Source of the DNA: Chthonomonas sp. UBA2362
Lineage (GTDB): Bacteria > Armatimonadota > Fimbriimonadia > Fimbriimonadales > Fimbriimonadaceae
Assembly: GCA_002344135.1 (NCBI GenBank)
Contig: DDTO01000007.1
Location: 1 to 64,000, forward strand
Length of the DNA: 64,000 nucleotides
Direction: 5' to 3'
The translations under genes and the position numbers were made by a program. The notes under the pieces were generated by a model. It made no database searches. It was not told the DNA's origin and saw only the letters and a program-made list of their open reading frames with translations. Positions 52,301-60,900 of this stretch are shown here, in pieces. How positions within the stretch are numbered: the stretch's first letter is position 1; each line of letters begins with the position of its first letter.

Positions 52301-52557
52301 TCGCCTCGCTTCAGAACGTAAGGGCCAAGCGGCGTGTCGGACCCAGTCTGCGCCATGACCTTGATCGAGCCGACATAGCTTTGAATGTCTTTGCCCGAAT
52401 AAGGCGCAAATTGCGCAGTTACTTGGAATGCGCTTCTCCCACCGGTGCCGCCGCCGCTGCCGCCGCAACCGGAGGTAAGGATGGCCGTGCCACCCAGCGC
52501 GAGTACAAAAAGCGGATAGAACCACGTTCGCGATTGACGCGCTCGCTTGTCTCTCAT
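49384..52557 (-). CDS. Large surface lipoprotein with Ig-like domains and a TolB-like propeller
   Basis: The 1057-residue product has a lipobox TSGC at about residue 31 followed by glycines. Several Ig-like or BIG domains fill about 45-680 (GTFDPQTNTYTAPN, GEQVTINTRVTDAAGTVTFF). The C-terminal third contains TolB/WD40-like blades (YSPTVNSRGDKIAFV, NGRLYFSSIEFN, PTISPDNFDMAVV). It is likely anchored in the outer membrane, facing outward; its partner is unknown. The leader has a duplicated Shine-Dalgarno block. Confidence 0.72.
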   Translation of the reverse strand: MRDKRARQSRTWFYPLFVLALGGTAILTSGCGGSGGGTGGRSAFQVTAQFAPYSGKDIQSYVGSIKVMAQTGSDTPLGPYVLKRGDSPLKIEGLAAGKTYRFTVEGLQGTNGTGSKVSFAQFDRVAPGKGQSTDVPITTMASEVASVTVSPSDVELAASESQVYAFEARNSSGAVILTDAQDSSFSVSINPNVGTFDPQTNTYTAPNVIANDLPDSRLDVSIGGVTGSGTIKFDKGGDLNVALKWNADGRALPGYAGSARLSLVNGGIIVPGSTRDVVRNQSGAHSQSVVWNTLAYGNYNLSVEAFGSSDFSGPVLASAEFPVTVEKNGGVTNIDMSTSGFKATMLKVYVQHGANAPTEATNKVVVNEGETVTMSAKATDAQGTVYLMGNQIAMSATGSNVSLTGNQLRGITRGTGSSFTANTGDTPPGAVTLPIEVAFGNPGVGVDWDAPTRDGAPGYAKSAQAEIFDTLGNPIPGFDPICFNRPASGRSNIYWPERLEPNTDFTIMVTLYPEWDCMGNALMDASAAGQTDANGVASQSQFDFPTVGNASNVEMWLTRADGSVERYSDIFPTPVGRRAGPVFLSFGEQVTINTRVTDAAGTVTFFSSVETNFNGNVDFDATNGRATAANLGVGDVVATAQAGRGPEAVFETRVMPPAVIAFSDWDDEAFGLGAIKSYLYVPGARVNSPRGDKIWEVPYRDDAYLGRLLAEPGVVLPTGQCNGYDAYSPTVNSRGDKIAFVVAPYDTVSGDVTLYKDIVVMEISYDAMGAPVFGSILPQNVPYDSADQICPMFGPQVDGAADNGRLYFSSIEFNRDTGAYLANTERDIFVRSDIFAASGPGVNLTSGIAGNLFWPTISPDNFDMAVVRKIINQGGVGDITIDAQPVGVGKIVTINLAPFAPSGEQIDVTASAASRIGFLPSKGVAPFGGGPLVDDDRYYIAFARSFDGGWTTQVELLRDERTQAALGAFITQQQNANNPFAAAVDGAAAGQFKVTNPRRVMCYLYNNTQLMVKNVTSPSSGGIGTSIVTLDPDLASTNIPSQPVWPAPFDVFAPLPR

Positions 52558-52559
52558 AT

Positions 52560-52604
52560 CTCCTCCACTGTCCTTAATGGATGCTCCTCCACTGTCCGTA
52601 ATGG
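52560..52604 (-). repeat. Duplicated ribosome-binding block upstream of the lipoprotein
   Basis: Two 21-base direct copies (52560-52580 and 52584-52604, one mismatch, 24-base period) each contain GTGGAGGAG on the minus strand. The proximal one ends 2 bases before ATG 52557 and places GGAGGAG at a normal distance; the distal copy is a spare one upstream. Confidence 0.8.
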
Positions 52605-52630
52605 TGTGTTTGGATTAGGAACCGAAGCCT

Positions 52631-52660
52631 ATGATATTCAAATGAACCCCGCGCTTGCAA
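52631..52660 (-). promoter_or_regulatory. Promoter of the large lipoprotein gene
   Basis: TTGCAA (52660-52655), an 18-base spacer and TATCAT (52636-52631) on the minus strand form a plausible sigma-70 promoter with a leader of about 65 bases. Confidence 0.45.
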
Positions 52661-52716
52661 CCCTTGACAGGCGCTTTTTGCGCGGTGGGGCATTTTCCGA
52701 CCCTTGACTCCGACTC

Positions 52717-52748
52717 ATAACGGTTGTCAGACGCATTATATCCGTTAT
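52717..52748 (-). promoter_or_regulatory. Second -10 (TATAAT) inside a 7-base inverted repeat
   Basis: TATAAT on the minus strand (52740-52735) lies between ATAACGG (52717-52723) and CCGTTAT (52742-52748). It is about 178 bases upstream of the lipoprotein ATG in the pyrE-lipoprotein gap. No -35 match is seen; the arms could be an operator. Confidence 0.35.
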
Positions 52749-52809
52749 TGGCTTCGGCCGTTTCCCAGGTGTTCTTTAGGGGGCGAACCTACTTTTCTTC
52801 GGAATCTGC

Positions 52810-53376
52810 CTAGAAAAGCCTGGTGCCAGGCTTGATCGCCGGAATCGCCGCGAGCTGCTCGGGTACGGCGTCTGCCGCGAAGGAGGCGGCCTCGACGCGG
52901 CAAGCGGCGAAGTATTCCTGATTCTCGAATGGGTTCGCTTCCGATCGATCGATCAGGACGGCGATGCCGGCCGGCTCGACACAGAGGGCCCCGATCGTCT
53001 CGAGCAGCGACCGCCCGGTCGTCAGGACGTCGTCGACCACCAGCACCCTGGCCCCAGGGTCGACCCGTGCTCCTCGGCGCAAGGTCCGGCGGCCGTCCTC
53101 CGTCTCGACGTAGACCGCGTCGCAGCCGAGTTGGCGGGCGACTTCGAAGGCGATGATGATGCCGCCGGTCGTTGGGCCGGCCACGACGTCGATCGAGGCG
53201 GCCCGAAAGCGATCGGCGATCCGGGCGCAGACCGCGCTCAGCACCTGAGGCTGTTCGAGTATGCGGAACTTTTCGACGTAGGTGTCGCTGTGGCGGCCGC
53301 TGGTCAGGACGAAGTGGCCCCGCAGGATGGCCCCGCGTTCTTCAAGGTAATCGACGAGCTCGTCCTTCACGTTCAA
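52810..53376 (-). CDS. pyrE: Orotate phosphoribosyltransferase
   Basis: The 188-residue enzyme has GHFVLTSGRHSDTYVEKF near the start and the PRPP-binding VLVVDDVLTTGRSLLETI. It makes orotidine 5'-phosphate in pyrimidine synthesis. The start overlaps the panD stop by 4 bases. It is the last of ccmE-ccmF-panD-pyrE. No terminator was found in the downstream gap (52605-52809). Confidence 0.94.
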   Translation of the reverse strand: MNVKDELVDYLEERGAILRGHFVLTSGRHSDTYVEKFRILEQPQVLSAVCARIADRFRAASIDVVAGPTTGGIIIAFEVARQLGCDAVYVETEDGRRTLRRGARVDPGARVLVVDDVLTTGRSLLETIGALCVEPAGIAVLIDRSEANPFENQEYFAACRVEAASFAADAVPEQLAAIPAIKPGTRLF

Positions 53377-53735
53377 CCCACGATCGAGAACGGGACCAGG
53401 TCACGCACGATCTCGTTGTCGTCGCCCAGCAGCGCGACTTTTGGAACGATAGGCTGGTCGCTGAGCGAAAAGGCGGCGATGATGACCCGATCGCCGGGCT
53501 GGAAAAGCCGCGCCGCGCCTCCATTCATGCCGACGACGCCCTTTGGACCGGCGAAGGCGTAGGTGATCACCCTCGCGGTGTGATCGACGGCCCAGACATG
53601 GACCAGTTCGCCGTCGAGGATCCCCACGTGGCGAAGCAGGTCGCCGTCGACCTCGATGCTGCCGATGTACTCCGGATTCGCGTACGTCAGCCGGGCGTGG
53701 TGCAGCTTGGCCTTAAGCAACTGATTGAGGAGCAT
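53373..53735 (-). CDS. panD: Aspartate 1-decarboxylase proenzyme
   Basis: The 120-residue precursor (MLLNQLLKAKLHHARLT) self-cleaves at Gly25-Ser26 (YIGSIEVD) to make the pyruvoyl group. K10 and the conserved Tyr/Asn region GVVGMNGGAARL are present. It makes beta-alanine for pantothenate. The start lies 23 bases inside ccmF, so the genes are translationally linked. panBC are not in view. Confidence 0.94.
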   Translation of the reverse strand: MLLNQLLKAKLHHARLTYANPEYIGSIEVDGDLLRHVGILDGELVHVWAVDHTARVITYAFAGPKGVVGMNGGAARLFQPGDRVIIAAFSLSDQPIVPKVALLGDDNEIVRDLVPFSIVG

Positions 53736-56106
53736 TTTCGGGAACGATTTCCGCCGACACTTCGGTCGCCTCGTCGGAACTCTCGAGGCGAGTTCGACGA
53801 CGATACCACGCGGCGAGGAAGCCGCCGGTGGTCATGATACCCACCCCCACCCAGACCAAGATCGTGAGCGGTTTGAAGAAGACTTCGACGGGCATCAGGG
53901 GATCGACGAAGAGCAATTGGATCGTCACCGACTTGTCGGCCGCATCCATCTGGTTGAGCGAGACGAAATAATCCGCGCCGAGCCTGGCGGGAACGAATTC
54001 GGGACCTTGCGAACCGACGACGATCGCGGGGTCGGCCTGCCACTCGCCGCTCGGCGTCTTGAGACGAATCCGCGCGGCGAACCGGGTTCCGGTCGCCCCC
54101 GGCTCGCCCTCCCGGTTCATCTGCTCGTAGGTGATGAGAGCTTGGTCGATCAGTTTGCTCTCGCCGGGCTTGAAGGTCAGAGGGTCGGTCGCCTCCACAA
54201 CCAGCGGATGGAGCGTGAAGTAGACGTCGTAGAACGGTGTGCCGTGGATGTAGGGCCAGACCATCGCCTGCGGTTCCTGATCTGGCCGTTCGAGGTAGTA
54301 ATAACCCGGCCGTGCGACGAAGCGGTCGCGATCGCCCACGACGTCGAACTCGACAGTGTTGTCCCGATGGTAGAAGTCCTTCTTTTCCGCAGGCTTCTTG
54401 TAAGACACGACGTAGCCCAGCCCTTGCGCCGGGCGACCCTCCTGAACCAGGATCTGCGCCTTCTGCTCGAACCCTCGAGAGACGATCAATCCGAGCATCG
54501 TCACCGCTAGGCCGAAATGAGCGAGCAGGCCGCCGAGCGAAGGCAGGACTCTGCGGAAGCCCTCGGCAAGCTTCCAAATCGAGGCAGTAACCCCGAATAG
54601 GCAAAGCCACGAGAGGAAGAAGACCCAGTGATTCCAGGCATCCCCTGGAAGCTCGACGCCGAAAGGCAGGCTCACCACGCCGCTCGCATCGAGCCGCGCT
54701 CCGATACCCGGGGACTTTGCCCAGATCATGAAGAGTCCGAGGACTCCCAGTGAAATCGCGGCCATGCTCCCGACCCGCGCCATGATCCCCTTAAAACCGA
54801 GGCGACGCCAGCCGATGAACGGCCCGACCGCCATGAGGATCATGGTCGGCACGAACAGCCAAGCGAGAACCTGATGGTAGAGCCCCTCTTCGACCACTTT
54901 GGGCTGTCGCCCGGCGACGCTCATCAGGAAGGGGACGCTCATACCGAACGCAGTACACACCGCAAAGCCACAGAGCAGCCAAATCGCTGCGGCGAAGAAC
55001 GAACCCCGATTCACTCCGCGCTCGACACCCGAATCGATCTGCCGTTCGCGCTTGAGGAACCGCGTCGTCCACAGAGTCAGAAACCCAAGCACGGAGACCG
55101 TCCCGAGCCCCACGAGCAGCCAGAGGGCCGACCGGTTCATCTGAGCAAAGCTGTGCACGCTCGTGTCCTGGAGGAAGCCCGAGCGGGTCAAGAACGTGCC
55201 GTAGAGAAACGCGAGGAACGGGCCGGCTCCGAGGAGGAGATTGAGGTAGACCCACTTTCCCTTCGCGATCTGGACGAAGGCGCCGTGAACAAGCGCCACG
55301 CAGAGCACCCAAGGTACGAAGCTGACGTTTTCGACGGGGTCCCACATCCAAAAGCCGCCCCAGCCGAGGGTTTCGTAGGCCCAGAAGCCGCCCATGCAAA
55401 GTCCCACTCCGATCAGCGCCGTGGACGTCAGTGCCCAAGGACGGACCGCTCGAATCCACCCGTCGTACGATCGGGTCGCCAGCGCGGCGATTGCGAAGCA
55501 GAAGAGAACGGTGAGCGAACCAAAGCCCAGGAAGATCGTCGGCGGATGGATCGTGACCCAGTAGTTGAGGAGCGAGGGCGCCAGCCCGCGACCAGTGGGC
55601 GGTACGAGCACCCTGCCGTCGAGGGCTTGGATAACGAAAGGCGACTCGTAGGCGAGGATCCCCGCGATCGCACCCAGAAACAAGGCGTACGGTATGGCGA
55701 ACCAACGGCGAAACTTGCGGGTCGAACGCCACGCGAGCAGTCCGAACAAAGCCGAGCAGGTCCCCCACAGAAGGAAACTCCCCTCTTGGCCACCCCAAAT
55801 GGCGGCGACTTTGTACTTGAAGGGAACGTCTGCCTCGCTGTGCCCGAACACGTAGGTGTACTGAAACTGGTCATTGACAAAGAGCGTCCCGAGAGCCACG
55901 ATAGCCACGAAGAATGAGGTGCAGCCGAGGAAGAACGCAGCCGTCGCCCAACCTGCAAGGGACGGCCTGCGTCCAGAGAGGAAGAACAGCACGCCGCATA
56001 GGACGCAAAAGACGATTGCGGCGAAAACCGCCCCCCGGCCTAGGCTGCCGACGACGAAGGACCAGGACGGCGCGGCCGGCCAATCGACTGCCGGGTGGGA
56101 TTCCAT
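53713..56106 (-). CDS. ccmF: Cytochrome c heme lyase CcmF
   Basis: The 797-residue polytopic protein has about 14-15 membrane segments and the tryptophan-rich heme-handling motif WGGFWMWDPVENVSFVPWVL (20 residues). WGGQEGSFLLWG is also conserved. It transfers heme from CcmE to apocytochrome c at the outer face of the inner membrane. ccmE precedes it with a one-base overlap (TAATG). The last 150 residues are a periplasmic domain. Other ccm genes are outside the window. Confidence 0.93.
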   Translation of the reverse strand: MESHPAVDWPAAPSWSFVVGSLGRGAVFAAIVFCVLCGVLFFLSGRRPSLAGWATAAFFLGCTSFFVAIVALGTLFVNDQFQYTYVFGHSEADVPFKYKVAAIWGGQEGSFLLWGTCSALFGLLAWRSTRKFRRWFAIPYALFLGAIAGILAYESPFVIQALDGRVLVPPTGRGLAPSLLNYWVTIHPPTIFLGFGSLTVLFCFAIAALATRSYDGWIRAVRPWALTSTALIGVGLCMGGFWAYETLGWGGFWMWDPVENVSFVPWVLCVALVHGAFVQIAKGKWVYLNLLLGAGPFLAFLYGTFLTRSGFLQDTSVHSFAQMNRSALWLLVGLGTVSVLGFLTLWTTRFLKRERQIDSGVERGVNRGSFFAAAIWLLCGFAVCTAFGMSVPFLMSVAGRQPKVVEEGLYHQVLAWLFVPTMILMAVGPFIGWRRLGFKGIMARVGSMAAISLGVLGLFMIWAKSPGIGARLDASGVVSLPFGVELPGDAWNHWVFFLSWLCLFGVTASIWKLAEGFRRVLPSLGGLLAHFGLAVTMLGLIVSRGFEQKAQILVQEGRPAQGLGYVVSYKKPAEKKDFYHRDNTVEFDVVGDRDRFVARPGYYYLERPDQEPQAMVWPYIHGTPFYDVYFTLHPLVVEATDPLTFKPGESKLIDQALITYEQMNREGEPGATGTRFAARIRLKTPSGEWQADPAIVVGSQGPEFVPARLGADYFVSLNQMDAADKSVTIQLLFVDPLMPVEVFFKPLTILVWVGVGIMTTGGFLAAWYRRRTRLESSDEATEVSAEIVPENAPQSVA

Positions 56107-56498
56107 TAGCTCGGCGTGCCCTTAGAACTCTCGTACTTCGACGGGCACTTGATGAGCAGCTTGCTAGCATGGAAGGAACCCTCCTTCATGCCTCCAACCG
56201 CGACGACCTTCGTCGCTTCGCCTAGGTTCGCCGGGGCCGGACCATGGTAGACGACCTGTACGACCTCGCCCTTTTCATCTCGAAGCAAGAAGTGGACTTC
56301 CTGCTTCGAAATGACGTTGCGGATGGTCGACTTGTCGAGGTCGCCCGCGAGGTGCAGATTGTCGCCTTTAGTGCTCTTGGCTTCGGCGATGGTGACGTAG
56401 GGGCTGGCATTCGTTAGGAACGCGCCGATCATCGCGGCTAGGCCGCATAGCGTCAGGACCAGTGCTACGACCGCTCTTATCTTCATATTCAGACCCAT
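56106..56498 (-). CDS. ccmE: Heme chaperone CcmE, CxxxY variant
   Basis: The 130-residue protein has one N-terminal membrane helix (about 8-28) and a small OB-like domain (FLLRDEKGEVVQVVYHGPAP). The usual HxxxY heme-attachment motif is C118-P-S-K-Y122, i.e. CxxxY. This form is known from archaea and some anaerobic bacteria, where the system I variant lacks CcmH. It would bind heme through Cys rather than His. Start ATG 56498 (MGLNMKIR) or 56486 (MKIR); TAGAAT lies just upstream. Confidence 0.9.
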   Translation of the reverse strand: MGLNMKIRAVVALVLTLCGLAAMIGAFLTNASPYVTIAEAKSTKGDNLHLAGDLDKSTIRNVISKQEVHFLLRDEKGEVVQVVYHGPAPANLGEATKVVAVGGMKEGSFHASKLLIKCPSKYESSKGTPS

Positions 56499-56583
56499 TA
56501 GAATTCTACGCCATCGAACTCTTCATATGCCGTGCTCGCGGGCAAACCCCGCACGCCACGCGGGAGCGGTTCCCGGCGTCGGA

Positions 56584-56589
56584 TACAAT
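56584..56589 (+). promoter_or_regulatory. -10 element (TACAAT) of the secreted hypothetical gene
   Basis: TACAAT directly abuts the ATG at 56590 and ends 9 bases before the in-frame ATG at 56599, so the second is favoured as a leaderless start. Confidence 0.45.
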
Positions 56590-56598
56590 ATGGCCCTG

Positions 56599-57153
56599 AT
56601 GAGATCGCCTCGCGCCTTACTTGCCGTCCTCGGCCTCGCAGCGGCTGCGTTCGGCTCGGCACAGCCGGCGACGCCGGAACAGCGGACAGGCGTTCAGCCC
56701 GATCCCAACTTCGCCACGCTTCACCTGAGCACGAAGCTGGGCAGCTTCAAACTGCTCGACGGCATGGGAAGGGTCGAGATTTCGTTCACCGGCAGCATCC
56801 TCTTGAGCAAAATCGACGGACGAGTGTTGACCAACGGCAAACTCCGCAAAGAGTTCGAGTCGAAGGATCGCGTTGTTTATTCGGGTACCGGCAAGGTGAT
56901 CGTCACCGGCCGATGGCGCGGCATCCAGTGGTTTGGGCGTGATATGAGCGCCGTCTGGTTCGGTGCCGGCCAGGCGAGGCTGGCCGGCGAGTTCGACAAG
57001 AACCTCGAAACGGGCAAGTACTGGTACGACGATCCGGCACAGAAGTTCGACTGGATGGCGAGCGGGACGACGACGATCGGACTCCCGAACCGATACATCC
57101 AGCCCGAAGTCAAGCCCATCGAGCGGGGCCAACTGCCCAAGAAGAAGGGGTAA
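56599..57153 (+). CDS. Secreted hypothetical protein
   Basis: From ATG 56599 (184 residues) a signal peptide (about 1-22, ending GSAQ) is followed by a beta-rich body with repeats such as FATLHLSTKLGSFKLLDGMG and VVYSGTGKVIVTGRWRGIQW and a basic C-terminus. The pattern resembles small periplasmic beta-barrel or OstA-like strands but no family is named. It ends immediately before the YprB-like gene (TAA then GTG). Confidence 0.6.
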   Translation: MRSPRALLAVLGLAAAAFGSAQPATPEQRTGVQPDPNFATLHLSTKLGSFKLLDGMGRVEISFTGSILLSKIDGRVLTNGKLRKEFESKDRVVYSGTGKVIVTGRWRGIQWFGRDMSAVWFGAGQARLAGEFDKNLETGKYWYDDPAQKFDWMASGTTTIGLPNRYIQPEVKPIERGQLPKKKG

Positions 57154-57912
57154 GTGCTCACCCAGACCTTCGTCCATGTACCCGGAATCGGCCGCCGCAC
57201 CGAGCGGCACCTCTGGAAGCAAGGATGTCGGGACTGGGACGCCCTTCTCGCCGATCCGCACCGATACTCCGTCGGCAGCGCATCTCGACAGGTGGCCGTT
57301 CAGACGATCGCGGGGAGCGCGCGCGCATTGCGGGATCGACATCACCAGTTCTTCGCCTCGGCGCTTCGCGCCACCGAGACGTGGCGCGCTTGGCACGACT
57401 TCCGGGACTCCTGCGTCTACCTCGACATCGAGACCGACGGACGCAACTCGGGCGACTGCATCACGGTGATCGGCCTCTACGACGGTCAGAACTTCGAGGC
57501 GTTGGTGAAAGGCGAGGGTCTGGAAACCTTTCGCGACCGGATTAGTCATTACTCGATGATCGTCACTTTCTTCGGCTCCGGGTTCGATCTGCCCGTCCTC
57601 ACCAAAAGGTTCAATATGCGGTTCGACCAGATTCACCTGGACCTCTGCCCGACCCTGCGCAAGATGGGAATCCGAGGTGGTCTGAAGAAGATCGAGAAGC
57701 AGCTCGGGATCGATCGCGGCGAGGGTCTCGAAGGACTCAACGGATACGATGCCGTCCAGCTGTGGCGCAGGTACCTCCGGGGCTCCGACCCCGCTCTCGA
57801 GACCCTGATTGCCTATAACCGGGAAGACGTGGTCAACCTCGAACGGATCGCCGAATACACCTACCGAGAGATGCGCCGGGCGACGGTCGGCGACCAGCTC
57901 TGTCTGTTCTAG
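57154..57912 (+). CDS. YprB-like ribonuclease H-fold protein
   Basis: The 252-residue product starts at GTG 57154. It has an N-terminal helix-hairpin-like section (FVHVPGIGRRTERHLWKQG) and a 3'-5' exonuclease fold: Asp-Glu in CVYLDIETDGRN, Asp in FFGSGFDLPVL and Asp in LIAYNREDVVNL. These acidic residues bind two metals in DnaQ/RNase H-like enzymes. It probably acts on DNA or RNA ends. The stop shares bases with the convergent mfd stop (overlap of 4). Confidence 0.82.
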   Translation: MLTQTFVHVPGIGRRTERHLWKQGCRDWDALLADPHRYSVGSASRQVAVQTIAGSARALRDRHHQFFASALRATETWRAWHDFRDSCVYLDIETDGRNSGDCITVIGLYDGQNFEALVKGEGLETFRDRISHYSMIVTFFGSGFDLPVLTKRFNMRFDQIHLDLCPTLRKMGIRGGLKKIEKQLGIDRGEGLEGLNGYDAVQLWRRYLRGSDPALETLIAYNREDVVNLERIAEYTYREMRRATVGDQLCLF

Positions 57913-60900
57913 ACTCCGAGTTCTTCGCGATCCCTCTCGAGTTCGTCCCGACAGGAACGCATGGTGTCCAGCATCGTCTCCGCAGCCTGCACCGGATCGC
58001 CGGTAAAGGGCCAGATGAACTGGTTTCTCGTCAGATAGCACTCGCGGTTCCTCTTGCCGAGCATCGAGAAGAAGCGCGGCGAGAGCTCGGCATCGGTCCC
58101 GAACACACTGGAGAGCCTTCCACCTCGTCCGTCGACCTTCTCGATGCCCAGATCGCGCGCCTGCATCCGCAGCCGCATGATCGCGAAAGCCCGGAGCACC
58201 TCGGGGGGCGCATGGCCGTAGCGGTCTTGAATCTCGGAGAGGGACTGCGCTAACTCGTCCGCCGAACGGCTACTCATCATTTCCTTGTAGTAGAAGAGCC
58301 GCTGGGCAGAGTCGGGCACGTAGTGCTCGGGGATCAAGGCGGCGATCGGGAGATCGAGCGTCGGCAACGGCACGAGCCCTTCGAGCGGCTCTCCGCGGAC
58401 GGGCTTTTGCCCATCGGCGTAGGCCTTGAGGTACTGAACTTCCTCGTTGATGAGTTGGGTGTAGAGTTCGTAGCCCACCGAAGCCATCGCCCCGTGCTGC
58501 TTGGCTCCCAACAGTTCACCGGCGCCTCTGATCTGGAGGTCGCGAAATGCCAACGAGTACCCCGAACCAAGGGTCGAGAACTCTTGCAGCGCCTGGAGCC
58601 GCTGAAGGCCCCCTTCGCCCAGTTCCTTGCCCGACTGGTAGAGCAAGTAGGCGTAGGCCTGCCGGTCGGACCGTCCGACGCGTCCCCGAAGTTGATAGAG
58701 TTGTGAAAGACCGAGTCGGTCGGCGTCTTCGACGATCAAGGTGTTGGCGTTCGGGATATCGAGGCCGTTCTCGATGATCGTCGTGCTGAGCAACACGTCG
58801 ATCTCGCCGGCGATGAAGGCGAGCATGACGGGTTCGAGTTCGGCTTCCTGCATCTGCCCGTGCCCGACGCCGATTCGAGCGCCGGGGATCAGCTTCTGAA
58901 GCCGATCGGCGACGTGCCCTATCCCGCGCACTCGATTGAAAACATAGTAAACCTGCCCGCCCCGCGCCAGTTCGCGTAGGATCGCTTCTCGCACGATCTC
59001 CTTGCTGTAGGTTCGGACAAAAGTTCTGATCGGCAGACGGCCCGGGGGAGGGTCGTTGATGAGCGACATCTGCCGAATGTCCATCAGGGCCATGCTGAGG
59101 GTGCGGGGGATCGGAGTCGCCGAGAGAGTCAGCACGTCGACGCTGATGCGCATCTCCTTGAGGGCTTCCTTCTGCTTGACCCCGAACTTCTGCTCTTCGT
59201 CGACGATCACGAGGCCCAAGTCCTTGAATTCGATTTCCTTGTTCAGAAGAGCATGCGTGCCGATGACGACATCGATCTCGCCGTCCTTGACCATTTGATG
59301 AATCTGCTTACGCTCACCGGTCGACCGAAAGCGGTTCAGCAGTTCGAGCCGAACCGGAAACGGGGCGAGTCTCTCCTGGAAGTTTCTGAAGTGCTGCTCA
59401 CTCAGGATAGTCGTCGGACACAGCACGGCGACCTGGCGGCCGTCTTGGGCTACCTTGAACGCGGCGCGGATGGCGACCTCCGTCTTGCCGAAGCCGACAT
59501 CTCCGCAGACGAGTCGGTCCATAGGCCAAGCCTGGTTAAGGTCCGTCTTCGTCTCCCGGATCGCCTGAAGCTGGCTCGGAGTCTCGATCCAAGGGAACGT
59601 CGACTCCATCTCCGCCTGCCACGGAGTGTCCGGGCCGAAAGGGCGGCGCTCCACCTTCTTCCTCTGAGCGTACAGCTTGATGAGCCCCTTGGCAAACTCG
59701 CGCGCCTCCTCCCGAGCCTTACCCACCGTCCGCTGCCAGTCGCTTCCCGAGAGGCGGTTGATCTTCGGTTGTACGTCGCCCGGGTTGAGATACTTCTGGA
59801 CCCTATCCAATTGGTCAGCCGGAACGAACAGCTTGTCCGGCGGTTGATACTGGATGAACAGGTACTCCCTCTCGACGCCGTCCACCGCTCGCTTGACCAG
59901 TCCCTGAAAGACTCCTATTCCGAAATTGATGTGGACGACGTAGTCACCCGGCTTCAAGTCGAGAACCGTCGCGACCGGAATGCCCTCGTTGAACCTCTTC
60001 TGCGGAAGACGCAATCGCCCGACACCGAAGAGTTCCTGGTCGGTGAGGAGAGCAACCTTCTGGTCCGGCAAGATCCAGCCACCGGCGAGATTTCCGCCGA
60101 CGAGATAGAGGCCAGGACTGGAGGCGTCGGATGGTTCTCCGGGCACGAGGTCGATCTGGCCCAGAACGGACCTTGCCCGCGTCGGCTGATCGGTGGCGAC
60201 CGCCACGTGGAATCCGGCCTCGAGCCAAGAGCGCAAGGCACCGGTCAAGGCGTCCGCCCGGCCCCGATAGGGTTCGAGCGAGGCCGCGTTCCAGTCCTTC
60301 TCGTCGGGCGCAGAAACCCACGACGGCGCCTCGCCCATCGAAGTCATGGCCAGCGTCCGCTGGCCCGCCCCGAGATGCTCGGGGGGAAGCATGAAGTCGT
60401 GAGCGGTGCTCTGGAGAATCTCGCCGCGCTCGTGCCGGGCCCGCAGGGCTTGGCCGAGTTCGTCCTCCGAGCGCTCGGCGATCGCTTCGAGTTCGAGCGG
60501 TTCGTCGAGCACGAGCAAGCCGGACTCGAGCAGGTCGATCGCGCAGTTCGAATCGGGATGAAGAAGGGGACGGTACAGGTCCAGCCGATCGAAAAAGATT
60601 CGCGCTTCGAGGGCTTTTGCGTCTGCTTCGACGGTTGCCTCGAGGCGAGCGGCGGCCTCGGCATCGAGGGAGGCCGCTTCCATCGCGAGAGTCCGGTGGA
60701 GCATCTCGGAGTAGCCCGCTGGGGTGAAGCCGTCGTCGCCGAGTCGGGTCGGATCTGCAAACAGCGTTTCTCGGCTCGGCGAGAGCGAGAGCTCGGGCGT
60801 ATCGCCTACTGAGCGTTGACTGTTCGGGTCGAACTGCCGGAGGCTCTCGACGACGTCGCCGAACAGTTCGATCCTGACTGGCAGCTGGCGACCTGAAGCA

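Noticed and set aside
49699..52707. 1002-residue plus-strand frame
   Set aside because: It lies antisense over the lipoprotein gene, has no recognisable domain or promoter, and the minus frame has a lipobox, RBS and terminator.
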